From NCBI RefSeq assembly GCF_963678635.1, contig NC_087067.1, positions 56,643,964 to 56,707,963 on the forward strand: a stretch of 64,000 nucleotides of DNA, in the 5' to 3' direction. The notes under the pieces were generated by a model that saw only the letters and a program-made list of their open reading frames with translations, was not told where the DNA came from and did not search any database. The DNA is from Symsagittifera roscoffensis. Taxonomy: Eukaryota > Xenacoelomorpha > Acoela > Convolutidae. The first letter of the stretch is position 1, and each line of letters opens with the position of its first letter. Below are positions 1 to 11,229 of the stretch, piece after piece. Made by a program: the position numbers and the translations under genes.

Positions 1-250
1 TCCGAGAACATAACGTTCAAATATTAAACCAAAACAACCTTCAACTAAAGTTTGAAGTTACAGTTAAGCATAACAATATTGTACAACATCCTTATCCACT
101 AAGCCCCTCAAACATTACAGCTCAAACACTACCACCACCATTTATAACAACGGAAGTAATATATAAATACGATAGATATACAAAAACCACAATTGGATAT
201 ATAACATTTTATAACCCATATTCAGGACTATCATATACATGTATATTTTA
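1..250 (+). pseudogene. ORF-a 3' fragment, inverted relative to its neighbours
   Basis: The plus strand reads an open frame ending in NPYSGLSYTCIF and a stop near 250. It matches the C-terminus of ORF-a at 62873-64000 (minus strand) almost residue for residue. The fragment begins before the window. Just after it, from about 280, the sequence switches to minus-strand integrase of the same element family, so two pieces of this element meet tail to tail. No function is known for ORF-a. Confidence 0.75.
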
Positions 251-279
251 AAGATATTAACATTTCAGCACTTTGTTAC

Positions 280-630
280 TTTTTGGTAGATTTCATTGTG
301 CTTTTTATCTCTATTTAAAATCCATTCGGTATGTGTACCGGAGGCTAATTTGAGAATTTGTGGATGATGAAAATGATCTTCATCAGGTGTGTGTAATGGT
401 AGATTTAACATATTGAATCTTTATTTGGTTGACAATGACCTTGTGTTTTTATGAGAATTTGCTGTGAACATAATTGGTTTTCTTGGTTTTTGATTAAAAA
501 CCATTTCATATGGTGTCATTACCAAAGTTGTCGTTATTTGTGAGTTATATGATAAGGGAAATATTTTAACATCTGCTGACCATTCAGTGTATCGTGTATC
601 GTTTCCATTGATGATACATTGAGTCTTCCA
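280..630 (-). pseudogene. Ty3/Gypsy integrase fragment, copy 2
   Basis: The minus strand encodes a piece of retroelement integrase, including a stretch like TTLEMTPYETVFNQKPRKP (better preserved at 8500-8650), the typical end of the catalytic core in Ty3/Gypsy integrases. The same piece occurs at 8290-8660 at about 95% identity by eye. It joins the LTR-like block at 640 at the same point as the other copy does, so the loss of gag and RT came before the two copies separated. Broken and not expressed as a protein. Confidence 0.7.
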
Positions 631-635
631 AAGAA

Positions 636-1272
636 TAAATTATCCAGTTTTAAGCTGGGTTAATCCGGTTTGGGTACCGTGGGTTTTCTTTTCTTAGTCA
701 TGCTTTTATTTTATAATTTATGGTGTTTAGTAAGCTGCGTTGGTTAGTTTGGTTTAGTTTATAATTCCTTTCCAACCGGGTTAAAGAAAAGTTGGAAACT
801 GACTCACTTGGTTGAGTTGTTATTAGTGAAAACTTAAAACATAGAATCATTATTTTATACAATTCTTCGTGGGCGAGCTGTGCGAGTTTGGATAGAATTC
901 TTGTGCGAATGAATGAAAAGATTGAAAAGGTTAGTACTGCTTTCTCATTTTTACGACTTTATTGCTTAGAAATTGAATTTTACTGCTTCTTGGGGAATTT
1001 TAAAATTATAAATTTTCATCGTAACTAATTTTACTACTTCTTGAGTAATTAATTTATAGAATAATTTCTTACATTGGGTATGAATTTTACTACATTATTT
1101 AGTGCGAAAGAATTAAGAAATTTATTATAATTTAACAAGTTTGTATTTTTATTTGTCTTTTTCTTTTTTGTAGGTGATTGTGGTGTAAAGACTAAAAGAA
1201 TAAATTAAAGATTGATAGAAAATGGTTAGTACAATTTTGAATTTATTAGTTAAAATTATTTAATCTATATTT
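636..1272 (-). repeat. LTR-like block, copy 1
   Basis: Non-coding block lying after the stop of ORF-c and present again at 8677-9286 and 57812-58455. On the minus strand it carries TATAAAATAAAA (704-715), which holds both a TATA box and an AATAAA poly-A signal, as expected near the U3/R border of an LTR. A purine-rich run on the minus strand (complement of 1150-1172) could be the polypurine tract. Exact LTR ends cannot be fixed because the similarity runs into ORF-c on one side. Confidence 0.55.
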
Positions 1273-1275
1273 ACC

Positions 1276-2960
1276 TTATTCATCTGGGAAAAAGCCATGT
1301 GGGAAGATGTCGTGAATCAAGTCTGATGTTGTTCGTAACTTGGCTAGTATGCGTATGACATTTTTAGTTTGTTGCAGTGGCCAAAGCAATTGAAGTGATT
1401 TGATGGTGTTTAGTTCTTCGGTGCCTACTGCGAATTCATGTGTGTTCTGGATTAGGTTGTAAATTTTATGGTTGTTTTTAATGTTATGAATAAATTCTAA
1501 TTTTGGTATTTCGATAGGTTGTATGAATTCATGCGGGATAATGAAGGGTCGGGATTCTTCATCGTTGAAGGTCTTAGTGATGGGACAGAATATATACATT
1601 TGGGTGACTGGTTGAAAGTTGCGGAGGATGCCTTGGAGGTTAGTACTCTTGATGCAGTTTGTAAAGTTAAGAAAAATTGGTGAGGTGTATTTAGAGTCAA
1701 TAAACTGAAAAAAATGGTCGGGTTATCGTGATGGTGTGTGCAAATCAAATTGATTTTGTATAAAACGATAATATGTGTAGGTGTGCGTTTGTTTAGTGCG
1801 TAACATGATATCGTGGGAACAGTGCAAATTGCGTTCCTGTGGCGAAAGAAAATGAAAGTTTAGTGAAAATAACTGAAATTTATCATAAATTGTTTCATAT
1901 ACCTGTATGTCAACTAGTGCTTCTGAAATAATATGATCGTGCTTTTTGTCAAAAATATTAAGTGTGAATAAATATGGGGTTTTGATGAAAAATTTTTCTG
2001 TTAGTTATGGGTTTGCGAAACGGTCTTTGTCTAAAATTTGATCTTGGTTAGGACGGATGATGTTATGGTCGTAGTATTCAATTGAATAATCGTTAGCTCG
2101 GGGTGCCGTGAATGTTTTTAATAATTTTTTATATCCTACATATCTAAATTGTCGAGGTGTTAGTGATGTGGTGAGTCTATATAGTTCATTCTTGTTTCTT
2201 TCGATGTCTACTGTAGTATTATTGAGTGGTAGATAAAGAGGGTTAGTATACTTATAATAAGCGGTCCAATGAAGTGTTGGTATTAAAACGTGTTCATCAA
2301 CGAAATTTTGTGATTCGCTAGTGTTAGAAGTATTTAAGGTGTATTGGGGAAATAAGGGTAGGGTTACTTGAAGGTATTTTGCTGTAGTGGTGTGATCTGG
2401 GTGGTTAATATATTCTCTGGCTGTTCCGGGTTTGGTTTGGAATGGGTGATATGGAAAATTTCTCTTATAAGTGCGGTAAGCTCGGTTAGTGCTGGTGGAT
2501 GTTCCTGTTGATGTGGATGATTGAGCTAATGATGGAGTATAATCTGAAAGTGCTGTAGGTGTTGGTGGATTTGATGATGTTACTGTTGATGATAGTTGGT
2601 GTATAGTGAGAGTGTGGGGGTATGTTAATTGTTGTTGCAGTGTCATAAAATTGTCGAGTTCTTCTGAAAACTGTATATTATCTGGAGAGTTATTATTCGA
2701 TCTTTCGGAATTAAATGGGGAATAGGTTGGGGTCACTTGGGAAGCATGAGAAGGAGTGGGAGGGGATGGGAATTGATGATGGGTTTGAATGGGTCGAAAG
2801 GGGGTTTTTGAAAAGGCTGAAGAGTTAGTCTGGGTATAGGTAGAGGGGGATGGTTCGGAATCTGCGAATTCATCGGGAGTTTCTACATCGGAGTTATTAA
2901 AATGTCAGATGGTGTGAAAAACTAAAATATCCGAGTTAGTAGCAGAATTCGTGCTTGATG
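1276..2960 (-). pseudogene. ORF-c, copy 1 (broken)
   Basis: Diverged copy of the intact 558-codon ORF-c at 58464-60140. Two large pieces are readable: 2005-2736 (N-terminal Ser/Pro/Thr-rich part and the central region with YRTYKRNFPYHPF) and 1276-1599 (C-terminus ending HGFFPDE). Frameshifts lie near 2005 and 1600-1750, and the ATG of the intact copy is ACG here (near 2950). The protein family is not recognised. Conservation of the frame in the intact copy against this relative suggests it was once under selection. Confidence 0.75.
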
Positions 2961-3039
2961 GTACATTAATAACTGTTGGATCGGGTGGCGGAGAAGCAAA
3001 TGTGGGATAGTTGGGATTTGAGTTGGAGGTATCCAATTT

Positions 3040-5640
3040 GTCTGCTCATCGTGGGCTAAAAAATGTTTATTTTGAAACTGAAAAGTGATGGTATGAGGTT
3101 GTTCGATAATTTGCTCATATGTATTGTCATTTTGTGTATGTTGTGTCATTAGTGTTGAATGGGGCTTTGTATTGTATTTGGTCTGAAATTTGGAGTATTC
3201 GTGATTGCTAGGTTTCGAAAATTTCGGGGACCAATGATCTCGGTTGGTTGTAGGTGTTGTATTTGCATTACTATGTTCTCCGTCATATGTGTTTGGTCCT
3301 GTGGATTTTTTTTGTATTGTATGCTTTGATTTGTGCATCTAGAAGTATTTTATTTATTGATGATGAAAACATTCCATCAAATTCTGCAAATAATATGCGT
3401 GCTACGCTTGCTTGTCGGTTTACTTGTGTGTGTTTTGCACATGTGTTATAGATTCCTTTTAGTAGTGAGAAAAGAAATTCTATAAAGTTAAACATAGCGT
3501 ATAAGATCGTCAATCTTTCTAAGATGTAATAGGGCCATCCTAGAAAGGCGAGAATTTCGTTCTTTAAGGTTATAAAACTGAAAATATTCATGGGTGAAAT
3601 ATCTTTTGGTCTATATTTTTCACCGTTTAATTATTTGTAATCTCTAATATCTTTAAAATATCCGCTGTAGCCTTGAGTATAAATGTCTGAAAATCCTGCG
3701 GTTTCTGCAAGTTTTCTTAAATTTTGATCGATTGATTGTCGTTGTATAGTGTCCATTTGTGTTAATAATTCTTAAAACTTTTGTGTTCTAATGTGATGTT
3801 GTATATCGGATTTAGAGTATATTCCGATTGATTGTAAATCGATATTTGGATTGCGAGCAATAGCTCGAATACTTTTTGGTAAAAACTTTTTTAGTGGTTG
3901 CATTAATGTAGGGTATGGTGTAAGTAGGTAGTATTTTTCTTCATCAGGGTTGAATTGTACGACGTTGTGGCTGTTTTCTAATCCACATGGACTGCGGTAT
4001 CCCAAAAATATGTTCGTCTTGAAAGTGTGTCGACATAATGTACTTTTTTTGTAGAATATGGGGATTCTTTTATAACAACGTTTATCTTCAAAAACATATA
4101 GTACTGATACTTTTTTGGTACAAGTATGAAACCATAAAATTTTTCCTTCATGGTCAAGGAAGTTTTATCTATTTCCTGATAATAAATATCCTGTGTAGGG
4201 TATTTTTATAACTGCTAATGCGAGTGATTGTAAAATTTGTGTTCTTTCTAATTCGCATAGTTGATGAAGTGTTTCTAATTCAGAAATTGACATTTCTTGG
4301 AAATTTCTACTAATTGTGTAGTCTAATTTCATGTCTAAGTGAAAATCATAATGTATTGCGCCACAGTAGGTGATATTCATTAGTGATAATTCTTGTAAAC
4401 GAGTGCTTTTACCATCGTATGGTTTTAGTTCTCCACCAGGATTACCTGCATTTTTAGAGAGGTTCACTGGGACGTATGGTGTGCCTTCGTTAATAGTGAC
4501 TTGTTGCATAAGGGTCAAATTTTGATTTTCCAGTGGTGATGTCGAAACTTTTTTCGTATTGGACAAGTATTTCTCAGTATTGTGTTTTGTAATTACATGC
4601 AAATTCTGTTCGTGATAGATTTGAAAACTTGTCAATTTATTTTCTATATCATGAATGTTTTTGAAATCAGTGCTTCGTTTGTGAGATGGGTTCACTTGTT
4701 CGTATGGGATAGATTCAATAAAGTGTTTTTCATGAATATTTATCATTCGAGCGTGTATTTTTGCTACTTGAAATCTTGTACAACTATCTTCGGGAAACCA
4801 AACAATTGTTGCTTGGGTTCTTTTTGTAGGGTCACAATAGCCTTGATCGTTTTTGCAAGGTTATGTAATTCCTTAAAAGATCATGGTGTTATCAGTTAAA
4901 TCTCGTGTGATTTGTATTTTTCCAAGTTGTATTTTCCAATCAAAAAACATTATTTCTTAGTATCCTTTATTTTTTGTATCTACTTTGCAGTTTAAAGGGA
5001 TATTTATTCCAGTGTGTGGTATCCAGTGTTTATCGTGAATATGATAAGTTAATCGTCCGTGTGCGCCGTTATATGGGTATTTTCCATCTAATTGAACTTG
5101 TCCTTGATATCGTTCAAGTTCTGCTTGATGTACAGGATCGGCAAAAATTTGGAAGTTTACTATTTGTCTATCTGAGTATTTATTTCTTGTTAGGTTTAAT
5201 CTGAATTAGTCGTTTTTACAATCGTCGGGGTTTAGATGTATAAGTCGTTCTATTTTACTCTGGTAAAAGGATTCGTGATCAAGTCGGTTTTTATTTCCGT
5301 TAGAAACTTGTGAACAATGTACTTTCTTTTCGGAAAATGTTGCTGTAAATTTATATCCTGTGACTATTGTTGCTCGGGCTTTCGAGTATAATGTTGCTAT
5401 TACATTTGTAGTTTCTATAGCTTGTGGTTCTGATTCGCATTGTGTTACTTAGTTTATTGCGTTTTTGTGTAGTGTCTTTTGTTCGTTTTCTTCACAATCA
5501 TAGTGTGTTACTAATAAATCCTGAGGTCCTGTGCGAGGAGATGGATTTGTATTTTGTTCGAAAAAAATAAGAAAAAAAGAATGTGTTGAAACGTGAATAT
5601 CTTTAGAATATACTTGTGTATGATAATCCGGAGTATGGGT
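3040..5640 (-). pseudogene. Envelope-like glycoprotein, copy 1 (broken)
   Basis: Diverged copy of the glycoprotein frame at 60267-62908. Pieces are readable at 4165-4746, 3772-4005, 3283-3591 and 2922-3338, in more than one frame, so several frameshifts or stops are present. The membrane region near 3470-3570 (hydrophobic, followed by the Cys and basic stretch CAKHTQVNRQASVARI) and the tail element YEQIIEQPHT are conserved with the better copy. A run of six A near 3056 instead of seven puts the tail into another frame than in the 60-kb copy. Confidence 0.75.
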
Positions 5641-6829
5641 TGTAAAATGTTATATATCCAATTGTTTTTTTGGTATATCTATCGTATTTATTTATTACTT
5701 CAGTTGTTCTAAATGGTGGAGGTAGTGATTGGGCTGTTATGTTTGGTAGACTTAATGGAAAGGGATGTTGTACGATATTGTTAAGTTTGACTGTTATTTC
5801 AAACTTTAATTGAAGACAGTTTTGTTGAAAAATTTGAACGTTGTGTTCTCGAATATCTTCGTGGATATCTTGTCTATATTGTAGTCTATTAAGTGCCCAA
5901 CTGTGGAGTCGGCTGCTTTCTTGATGTTGTCCAAATAGTGGGGGAGGTGCTACGAATGTATTCCAATCTTAATGTAGGGGATATTTCATGATTGTTCTCT
6001 GTATCGAGCGTCGAGGTTATTTGGAAATTTTAAGGGAAAAAGTGTTGATGATATTTGACTTATGGATGGTGTTGATGGAAATGATAATGTTTCTGGTAGG
6101 GATGATAATGTTGTATCTGAGGAAATATCTATTGATTCTTTTACAAAATTGGGTTCACCTTGTGTATAAGATTGTGTTGTCCAATATGGAAGTCATTCGG
6201 CGGTGTTCTGGGGGGTGTTAAAAGGGTTTTCACGAATTTGTTCGATGTTGGCGTTGAACCTATATAGTCCGAAGGGATATTTGATATATTTTGTTGTGAA
6301 GTAAGTGTAGGGGTGCCTGGCAATGTACTGCTAGAGAGTTCTGAGCTAGTTGGTGTTGGTGATTGAAGTATGTTAAAATGAACTCTGGGATTTTGAAAAT
6401 TTCTATTTCGTCTTGGGTGTATAATTTGTCTATTTACTTTATGTGTATTTTGATTTTGGCTAATATGTGGTACTCGATTTAAGTCTTGTTTTAAGGTGGG
6501 GTACAAATTGTATGTTGATTCACTTAAAGATGCTTGTCGATGAACTGGTTCTAATGGTTCGGATAAGCGGGCGTGTCGTTATTCAAATGTGTATGGGTTA
6601 TCTTGGAAAGAAATGCGTGTTGATGTTAAGGGTTTTTGGGTGGTTGTAGGTGTTATTGGATTTTCTTAGGAAGATGTTGGTGGGGACTGTTTTGGTGTTG
6701 GTTGGTTAGCAATTTTGGAAATGTGTTTGATTGATCTGATTTTTAGTGGGAAGATTTATGTTTGTTGTAGTATTCTTCAAAAAAAAGAATTAAAAGAATC
6801 GTTGCTAAGGCGAATGTGACTATTGCCAT
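5603..6829 (-). pseudogene. ORF-a, copy 1 (broken), with its N-terminus
   Basis: The only copy showing the start: ATG at 6827-6829, then MAIVTFALATILLILFF followed by EEYYNKHKSS, which looks like a signal anchor or signal peptide. Downstream pieces (6141-6506 and others) match ORF-a at 62873-64000, rich in Ser, Thr, Pro, Gln and Asn with a basic stretch IIHPRRNRNF. The frame is broken by several shifts and stops. It ends at a TAA at 5603-5605. Family unknown; a membrane-anchored or secreted accessory protein is only an inference. Confidence 0.65.
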
Positions 6830-7734
6830 TTTTTACACATTTGCACATTGTCATGATTAGGGTTGATAAAAATGTGATGAAAATTACGAACAGTAAAAAA
6901 TATCTGTTCTACTAAAAATTGTTCGTATCATTTAAATAGATTTTGAATTATGGTACCTGTTAATGTGGTCAATGATTTGGGAAAATTGTAGGGATATTTC
7001 AAATAGGGAGTAGAAAATTAGAAAAATAATGCAAAAATTATCAAAAGAATTATTAGTGTTTCAAAAGTTTCAATAAAAAAGAATAGCAAAATTTTAATTA
7101 AGGTAGAAACATTTATGAAAAGATTCAAGATTAGTTTCTTCGAATATTTTTTGAATTTCTGGGGCTAAATTCAAGTGTGGTCGGATTATTTATTGATTTT
7201 TTGACAAGTGGGTTGAGTTTTCTGAAAAATTGTTGGAGGCTAATTTTATGGTGTTCGGGAGGTCTTCTTAGCTTTGTTTTTTTTTGTTGGGTAATATGGG
7301 GTGTTTTTGAGATTTTTTTACTTTAGGCCAATTGATCATGGTTCTTTTTAACTTTAGGCTAATTTGCCATTTTTGGTTCGAGGGTTTTTGAGGTCTAAGT
7401 TGGAAAAATATTGTTGATCTTTGCATTAATTGATAGGGAAGGGTTGTAATATTGGGGTGGTGTTTATTTTAGTTGTCAAATTTTAGCAAGTTGCTTTTTT
7501 TACCTGGAGGTTGTATAGTTTTAGATATGCCTGGTGATTAATGTTTGTTCGGCTAATAAGTTTGTGTTAGAGATATTGAAGGTGACGAATTTGAGTGAAT
7601 CCTATTGGCTGAATTTGAACTAGAATTTATCGCGTGTGTTTCAGCATGTTATTTCGAAAATGTGAAAGTTCAAAATGATTGAAAAGGATATAAATTATTA
7701 ATTTTAAAATTAAAGTTTTTGAAATTCAATTTTT
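6830..7734. other. Non-coding spacer between integrase and ORF-a
   Basis: T-rich on the plus strand with no convincing ORF. It contains an imperfect direct repeat of about 37 bp near 7320-7375 (TTTAGGCCAATTGATCAT and TTTAGGCTAATTTGCCAT). It would lie between the end of pol and the ORF-a start on the minus strand, where a splice acceptor or internal promoter for the downstream genes might be expected; none can be pinned down by eye. Confidence 0.4.
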
Positions 7735-8660
7735 TTACCAATTTAGATTGTGGGATGAATGTTTTGTAATTTTTACCTGGTTGACTTCTATGTCGTGATG
7801 ATTCTCTATGTTCTGATTTTTTTTTTGATCTTGTGATAAGATTTTTTCTATCATTTTTCTGTTTTTCCTTTCTGGTTGAGATATCTTTGGCTCTGATGTT
7901 TTAATTTTTTGACGGGTTACTTTTTGTTGTTGGTTTTGTTCATGATTAACTGCGTCATGTACGGTGTCGTTTTGTTCTGCTTGTGTATTGTTTTGAACAA
8001 TTTTTAAACCCGTAAAAGAATATAATTGAGTTAAATTGCGTAATGCGGCCTCTTTCGGGTAGTAAGGTAATAAATTGTTACGATGTTGAACAATTTCCTT
8101 TTTATTTGAATCTGTGAGTTTGTATGTTACTTCAGTAAGTTTGTCAATTATTTAATATAGTCCTTTTGGAAGTGGTTGTAGTTTTTTGGAGATTCCTTGT
8201 TGTGTATTAAAATTAAGTAATAAAACAAATGTTCCAATTTTAAATCTGTGGCTGGCATAAAATGTGAATTAATTTGACTATTAATGTTTTGCCTTTGTAA
8301 CAATTTCTTTGTTACTTTTTGGTAGATTTCTTTGTTTTTTATCTCTATTTAAAATCCATTCGGTATATGTACCGGAAGCTAATTTTACAATTTGTGGATG
8401 ATGAAAATGATCTTCATCATGTGTGTGTAATGGTAGATTTAACATATTGAATCTTTATTTGGTTGACAATGACCTTGTGTGTTTTTTTGAGAATTTGCTG
8501 TAAACATAATTGGTTTTCTTGGTTTTTGATTAAAAACCGTTTCATATGGTGTCATTTCTAAAGTTGTCGTTATTTGTGAGTTATATGATAAGGGAAATAT
8601 TTTAACATCTGCTGACCATTCAGTGTATCGTGTATCGTTTCCATTGATGATACATTGAGT
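7735..8660 (-). pseudogene. Ty3/Gypsy integrase C-terminal half
   Basis: Minus-strand reading gives, in order, the end of the integrase core (SQITTTLEMTPYETVFNQKP), an ATDFKIGTFVLLLNFNTQ-like strand, then LPKGLYxIIDKLTEVTYKLT and QHRNNLLPYYPKEAALRNL, which match the GPY/F module typical of Ty3/Gypsy integrases. A charged Gln/Lys-rich tail follows to a TAA at 7735-7737. There are internal frameshifts or stops near 8160 and 8250. No gag, protease, RT or RNase H lies upstream: at 8660 the frame abuts the LTR-like block, so the element is internally deleted. Confidence 0.8.
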
Positions 8661-8676
8661 CTTCCAAAGAATAAAT

Positions 8677-9286
8677 TATCCAGTTTTAAGCTGGGTTAAT
8701 CCGGTTTGGGTACCGTGGGTTTTCTTTTCTTAGTCATGCTTTTATTTTATAATTTATGGTGTTTAGTAAGCTGCGTTGGTTAGTTTGGTTTAGTTTATAA
8801 TTCCTTTCCAACCGGGTTAAAGAGAAGTTGGAAACTGACTCACTTGCTTGAGTTGTTGTTTGTGAAAACTTAAAACATAGAATCATTATTTTAAACAATT
8901 CTTCGTGGGCGAGCTGTGCGAGTTTGGTTAGTACTACTTTCTCATTTTTACGAATTTATTGCTTATAAATTGAATTTTACTGCTTTTTGGGGAATTTAAA
9001 AATTATAAATTTTCATCGTAACTAATTTTACTACTTTTTGGGTAATTAAATTATACATTAATTTGTTACATTGGATATGATTTTTACTACAATATTTAGT
9101 GCGAAAGATTCAGTAAATTTAATATAATTTAACAAGTTTGTATTTTTATTTTTCTTTTTTTTGTAGGTGATTGTGGTGTGAAGACTAAAAGAATAAATAA
9201 AACATTGATGGAAAATGATTAGTACAATTTTGAACTTATTAGCTAAAATTATTGAATCTATATTTACCTTATTCATCTGGGAAAAA
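8677..9286 (-). repeat. LTR-like block, copy 2
   Basis: About 95% identical by eye to 636-1272 at an offset near 8.04 kb. The minus-strand TATAAAATAAAA is kept at 8740-8751. It lacks about 35 bp present in copy 1 (between GAGTTTG and GTTAGTAC near 8927). Taken with copy 1 it bounds an internal region of integrase, ORF-a, envelope and ORF-c, as in a pair of tandem LTR elements sharing an LTR. Confidence 0.55.
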
Positions 9287-9289
9287 GCC

Positions 9290-9783
9290 ATGTGGGAAGA
9301 TGTCGTGAATCAAGTCTGATGTTGTTCGTAAATTAGCTATTATGCTTCAGACATTTTTAGTTTGTAGCAGTGGCCAAAGCATTTGAAGTGCTTTGATGGT
9401 GTTTAGTTCTTCGGTGCCTACTGCGAATTCATGAGGTGTGTTCTCGATTAGGTTGTAAATTTTATGGTTGTATTTAGTGTTATGAATAATTTCTAATATT
9501 GGTATTTCGATAGGTTGTATGAATTCATGCGGGATAATGAAGGGTCGGGATTCTTCATCGTTGAAGGTCTTAGTGATGGGACAGAATATATACATTTGTG
9601 TGACTGGGTCAAAGTTGCGGAGGATGCCTTGGAGGTTAGTACTCTTGATGCAGTATGTAAAGTTAAGAAAAATTGGTGAGGTGTTTGTAGAGTCATTAAA
9701 CTGAAAACGATGGTGGGGTTGTCGTGATGGTGTGTGCAAATCAAATTGATTTTGTATAAAATGATAATATGTGTAGGTGTGCG
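9290..9783 (-). pseudogene. ORF-c 3' fragment, copy 2
   Basis: The minus strand reads the C-terminal third of ORF-c, from LHTPSRQPHHRFQF to HGFFPDE and stop, with one frame change near 9340. It is cut at about 9783, where a microrepeat region and then the DNA-virus-like element begin. It marks the upstream neighbour in the head-to-tail arrangement with 1276-2960. Confidence 0.75.
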
Positions 9784-9786
9784 TTT

Positions 9787-9822
9787 AGAGACGTATAGAG
9801 AGACGTATAGAGACGTATAGGA
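9787..9822. repeat. AGAGACGTAT microrepeat at an element junction
   Basis: Three close copies of (AT)AGAGACGTAT lie at the border between the ORF-c fragment and the DNA-virus-like element. One more copy, TATAGAGACGTAT, occurs at about 10296-10308 near the ATPase 3' end. It may be a duplication scar from the junction. Confidence 0.5.
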
Positions 9823-9879
9823 GAATTCAAAACTAAATCAATAAGGAGCTTATTGTTACTTGTTTTCAACTTTGCATTT

Positions 9880-10260
9880 ACAGCACTGTAAATAGAATCA
9901 AATTTTTTTGGTAGAATCTCCTCTTTTTCTTGCTTTTGTTCCAATTTTGTTTTTTTTTGGAAGTGTACTTTATGATTGATAAATTGAGTAAGGAATTAGA
10001 ACAATTTGATCCATACGATGTCAATCGTTTAATGACAAAAGGAGTGATAATAGATATTAATTGTAAGCCTTTTGGCGAGCTCAAAACAGTTCTCCTTTTA
10101 TGCAGTGAAGTTCTTCTTCGTGGAAGTTCTGATATTTTTCTTCGATATTTTACTACGTCTACTTTTCGAAGATCCTTTAGCTCGCCCCGTAGTAAGTTTA
10201 CTAGACATTCGCTGAGGAATTGAATGAAACTTTTTGGACAATGGAGGATGAATTGTTTTT
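9880..10260 (-). pseudogene. Basic Arg/Lys-rich protein remnant of the DNA-virus-like element
   Basis: Downstream of the ATPase on the same strand, the frame 9878-10378 carries a very basic stretch (KYRRKISELPRRRTSLHKRR) followed by a hydrophobic segment and a Lys-rich tail. Other frames here also read Lys/Arg-rich sequence, so frameshifts are likely. A small basic core or DNA-condensing protein would fit a viral element, but I do not recognise the family; this is inference from composition and position. Confidence 0.35.
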
Positions 10261-10280
10261 GAAGTTTTTGGGAAAATGTT

Positions 10281-10795
10281 TCAAATATTGTGAGTATAGA
10301 GACGTATTGTATGCTCATCGTCCAAAAACTTAGTTTCTGTTCCTGCTGGTAGATAAAACTTTGATGGAATTGAACCACTGTTTGTGCAATATCTTAGCGA
10401 ATCAACTGTTTTTGGAGTTAAATCAATGAGTAAATGACCATAAGGTGTAGATGTCGCATCTTGATACCACTCATTCAATGTTGATCCTAGATCTAGTTGT
10501 TGACTTAATGTATTGATTTGTAAAACATCTCTCTGTGACTTGAATAAGTCTATATGTGTATTTTGTAACTCAACATCTCTTCCCAATTTGCTTTGATGAA
10601 CAAGTTATGCTTAATATATATTGTATTCAGTCCTCTGTGTCTTCCAGCAGTAGCAACTTTTACAAACTGCTTAGAATTTGAAATTTCTTCACAAGAGTCA
10701 TCAAATATTAACAGGTATTTTGTTCCATTATTGGGAAGGTTTTCAATCAGTTCAAAGTCAACTCCTTGGATAAACTTAAGGTTTTTTCTTTGCAT
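10281..10795 (-). pseudogene. FtsK/HerA-type (A32-like) packaging ATPase, C-terminal part
   Basis: Two overlapping minus-strand pieces, 10550-10795 and 10281-10586, join through one frameshift near 10580. The first holds a Walker B strand LLIFDDSCEE and the motif ATAGRHRGLNTIYIKHNLF; the second continues GRDVELQNTHIDLFKS and ends with PYGHLLIDLTPKT and SGSIPSKFYLP. These features match the genome-packaging ATPases of Polinton/adintovirus-like elements. The N-terminal part with the Walker A loop is missing: at about 10795 the frame runs into the exonuclease-like gene, apparently a deletion. The enzyme would power DNA packaging into a capsid; this copy cannot. Confidence 0.75.
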
Positions 10796-11197
10796 TTGTC
10801 CATAAAGAGGTTGATAATGTTGCTACACCTCCAATCATATTCTTCATCTTTGAAAAAAAAATTCGGAACTATTGGACATGCGTAGTCATCCAAGTTTGTA
10901 ACCTTTGTTTTCAAAATTTCTGACAGAATTTTACATTTTTCATAACCTTTTGCAAAAAACTCCGTTTCTGGAGCTTTTAGTTTTGTCAATATCTTTTTCA
11001 AGCTCAGTATATTTTTCATGGCCACTGTTCCAATTGATTCCATGAAGATGCTTCGTACACCAAGCAGACTGAGATGTAGCTTTGAATTTTTTGGGAGGAA
11101 GATAGGAATATCCCGCAGTTTGTCCATTTTGATAAACTTCTAACTTTTTAACTATTTTGTTTTCAATACACTCAATATCCAAAACAACTAGTTTCAT
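10750..11197 (-). pseudogene. Exonuclease-like (DEDD fold?) element protein, frameshifted
   Basis: Starts MKLVVLDIECIENKIVKKL at 11197: a beta strand ending in D-x-E, as in the first motif of DEDD 3'-5' exonucleases, followed by HGINWNSG. After a frameshift near 10980 it continues KGYEKCKILSEILKTKV, NLDDYACPIVPNFF and EEYDWRCSNI. Proteins of this look occur in invertebrate genomes beside virus-like elements, but the nuclease assignment rests only on the D-x-E and the overall pattern. It lies directly upstream of the ATPase on the same strand. Confidence 0.5.
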
Positions 11198-11229
11198 GAT
11201 GGTAACTGTTTTCGCTGAAAATTTTAGTT

